A stretch of 49,544 bases of DNA from a virus. Position numbers and translations under genes: made by a program. The notes beneath the pieces were generated by a model. That model was given only the letters and a program-made list of their open reading frames with translations, had not been told where the DNA came from and did not search any database. Shown piece after piece: positions 48,252-49,544 of this stretch. Positions within the stretch are counted from its first letter, which is position 1. Every line of letters starts with the position of its first letter. The stretch covers positions 1 through 49,544 of the IMG/VR virus record IMGVR_UViG_3300028920_000776; one strand, given 5' to 3'.

Positions 48252-49544
48252 TTATTCTGCTATTTTAACTGGTACTGGAGCGGGAAATATGAATATAACA
48301 TCTGCGGTTATAGCTACGCCAATTGCATAGACAAATTCTCCCGCAGTTGATGGCGCTGTCGCAGATATTATACCAGCAGTAGTACTCACAAATAGATAGT
48401 CCCCCGCTGTAAAGTCCCATCCGTCATCGTCTCTGATATAAGAACCTCCCTGTGCTACCAACGCAGATTCCCCGTCATTAACTGTTCTTGTATCCACACT
48501 TACCCACAATGCCGGACTATTTTCAACATCATCGTCTTCTGCAAGCATAAGTTCGCCATCTGTGTGCATAAACAAAACTTCTCCAAAGTCCACATCTTCA
48601 CCAACAGCTAATCTGACAGCAGTTCCGCTAAAAGTACTGTCTGCGTCGGGCGAAGCGTCTAGTTTTAACCACTTCCCAATAGTAACGCTGTCTGATAGTG
48701 TAGTTGCAAGCGTAACAGTTAGGTCTTCTGTAATAGATAAATCTTTCGCAATAGAAACATTACCGCTTGAACCTTCTACTGTAAGAGCCCCATCTACTCC
48801 AGCGGATAGTTTAATATCAATGTCTCCGTCGTCCCCGAGTTCGATATAATCCTGTGTGGTTTCATACATGGTAAGCATAATTTCATTTCCGGCCAGGATT
48901 TTTATTTGGTCGGTGTCAAACTGGATTTCCGTATCAGTATCGCTCTGGTGAGTGATATCATCTGCAACGTGAATGTCATTGGAAAAAGTAACTGCGTCGA
49001 GATTCTGGAAGTCAATTTGGTCATTTGTGTTGATTTTCATAAGACCGTTATCATTATCACTTGCAACAAAATTAATCTGACCGGAAGTTCCGCCGTTTGT
49101 GCCTATTGTTATTGTCGAAGCAAATGTTGGAGCCGTACCAAACACGAGTAATCCAGTACCAGTTTCATCATCCATAAGAGCAAGCAACTCACTAGAAGCG
49201 TCGATTTCAGTTTCCAGAAGTATATTGACATCACCCCAAACTGTTTCTACTTCGCCTTCAGTATTCCATTCCTCATCTCTTGTAATAGCCGCTTCGATAG
49301 CGATGTTAATTTCAGTATTAGGATCTTCTGTCACAGCAAAATCTGCATCGGCAAAGTCTAATGTTACTATGTCTGCATCACCTACACCAGCATCGCCCTG
49401 TTCAACAGTTGACATAGTTCCGGAAAGCGCATTTATTTGGTCTTGTATTGAGGAGGTAACACCATCAACATACAACAGTTCCGCCGCAGTTAGATCTCCT
49501 GAATCACTTATACCATCTATAATATTCAGGTCTGCAGTAGAAGC
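48252..49544 (-). CDS. Tail-fibre-like protein, 5' end cut by window edge
   Basis: The open frame continues beyond the right edge, so the TTG at 49475 is internal. The visible 431 residues begin with a phage-fibre repeat (LNIIDGISDSGDLTAAELLYVDGVTSSIQDQINAL), go through a Thr/Asp-rich beta region (TITIGTNGGTSGQINFVASDNDNG, then DITHQSDTDTEIQFDTD), and end in a compact C-terminal part. Such repeats occur in tail fibres and other trimeric phage surface proteins. It precedes the propeller gene by 10 bp. Confidence 0.7.
   Translation of the reverse strand, partial: ASTADLNIIDGISDSGDLTAAELLYVDGVTSSIQDQINALSGTMSTVEQGDAGVGDADIVTLDFADADFAVTEDPNTEINIAIEAAITRDEEWNTEGEVETVWGDVNILLETEIDASSELLALMDDETGTGLLVFGTAPTFASTITIGTNGGTSGQINFVASDNDNGLMKINTNDQIDFQNLDAVTFSNDIHVADDITHQSDTDTEIQFDTDQIKILAGNEIMLTMYETTQDYIELGDDGDIDIKLSAGVDGALTVEGSSGNVSIAKDLSITEDLTVTLATTLSDSVTIGKWLKLDASPDADSTFSGTAVRLAVGEDVDFGEVLFMHTDGELMLAEDDDVENSPALWVSVDTRTVNDGESALVAQGGSYIRDDDGWDFTAGDYLFVSTTAGIISATAPSTAGEFVYAIGVAITADVIFIFPAPVPVKIAE

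Noticed and set aside
1-49544. CRISPR arrays, insertion sequences, integrase or attachment sites, tRNA genes
   Set aside because: No regularly spaced repeats, transposase or integrase motifs, or tRNA-like sequences were found on reading; short or unusual RNAs could have been missed without a search tool.

Overview
The window is part of the genome of a tailed double-stranded DNA bacteriophage. The evidence is a phage replication set (DnaB-like helicase, primase, family-A polymerase, gp32-like SSB, RuvC-like resolvase, SbcCD-like nuclease) next to a siphovirus-type tail cassette (connector, gp10-like protein, tail tube, frameshifted chaperone, 1348-residue tape measure, hub, beta-helix fibre) and a lysis region. 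No integrase, terminase, portal or capsid gene is in view; head genes would be expected beyond the right edge. The host cannot be named. The sigma70-like promoters (TTAAAT or TTGAAT, 17 bp, TATAAT) and strong AGGAGG ribosome sites suggest a host with ordinary bacterial expression signals. A phage-encoded lipoprotein shows the host has lipoprotein processing.

Layout: bases 1-25459 are transcribed rightwards and carry metabolism, DNA modification and replication. Bases 25456-49544 are transcribed leftwards and carry virion and lysis genes. The two blocks meet tail to tail with a 4-bp overlap. In order, the right-going block holds: RNase HII (partial), a KTSC protein and small genes (1-3865); two DNA-binding-type proteins and a strong terminator (3925-4966); queD, queE, SbcD, SbcC and a phosphoribosyltransferase (4980-10164); a small gene and a DJ-1-like protein (10223-11274); small genes, a collagen/FN3 lipoprotein and an unknown gene (11412-13367); queC, a winged-helix regulator and folE2 (13427-15222); dUTPase, a UDG-polymerase fusion, ThyX, a P-loop kinase, a DpdA-like transglycosylase and an HD hydrolase (15278-20720); SSB and small genes with a second terminator (20809-22219); and resolvase, helicase and primase (22437-25459).

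The main theme is DNA hypermodification. FolE2, QueD, QueE and QueC together convert GTP to preQ0, and the DpdA-like protein is expected to exchange it for guanine in DNA. No QueF or amidotransferase-fused QueC is visible, so the simplest prediction is dPreQ0 in phage DNA. A second theme is thymine/uracil control: dUTPase, an iron-sulfur UDG domain fused to the polymerase, and flavin-dependent thymidylate synthase lie in one operon.

Two regulatory sequence families stand out. Six intergenic promoters share TTAAAT/TTGAAT-like, about 17 bp, TATAAT. Separately, four long intergenic regions carry a palindrome built from ACAAAGTAA and TTACTTTGT; in three of them its right arm sits 18 bp upstream of a TATAAA-like box in the direction of the downstream genes. 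This looks like a phage-wide operator-promoter system linking early and late blocks. Other notable items are a canonical -1 frameshift site in the tail chaperone gene, a three-domain glycosyltransferase with TPRs inside the tail operon, a cysteine motif shared by the SSB and a winged-helix/lysine-alanine protein, and a perfect 17-bp inverted repeat inside the DJ-1 gene.
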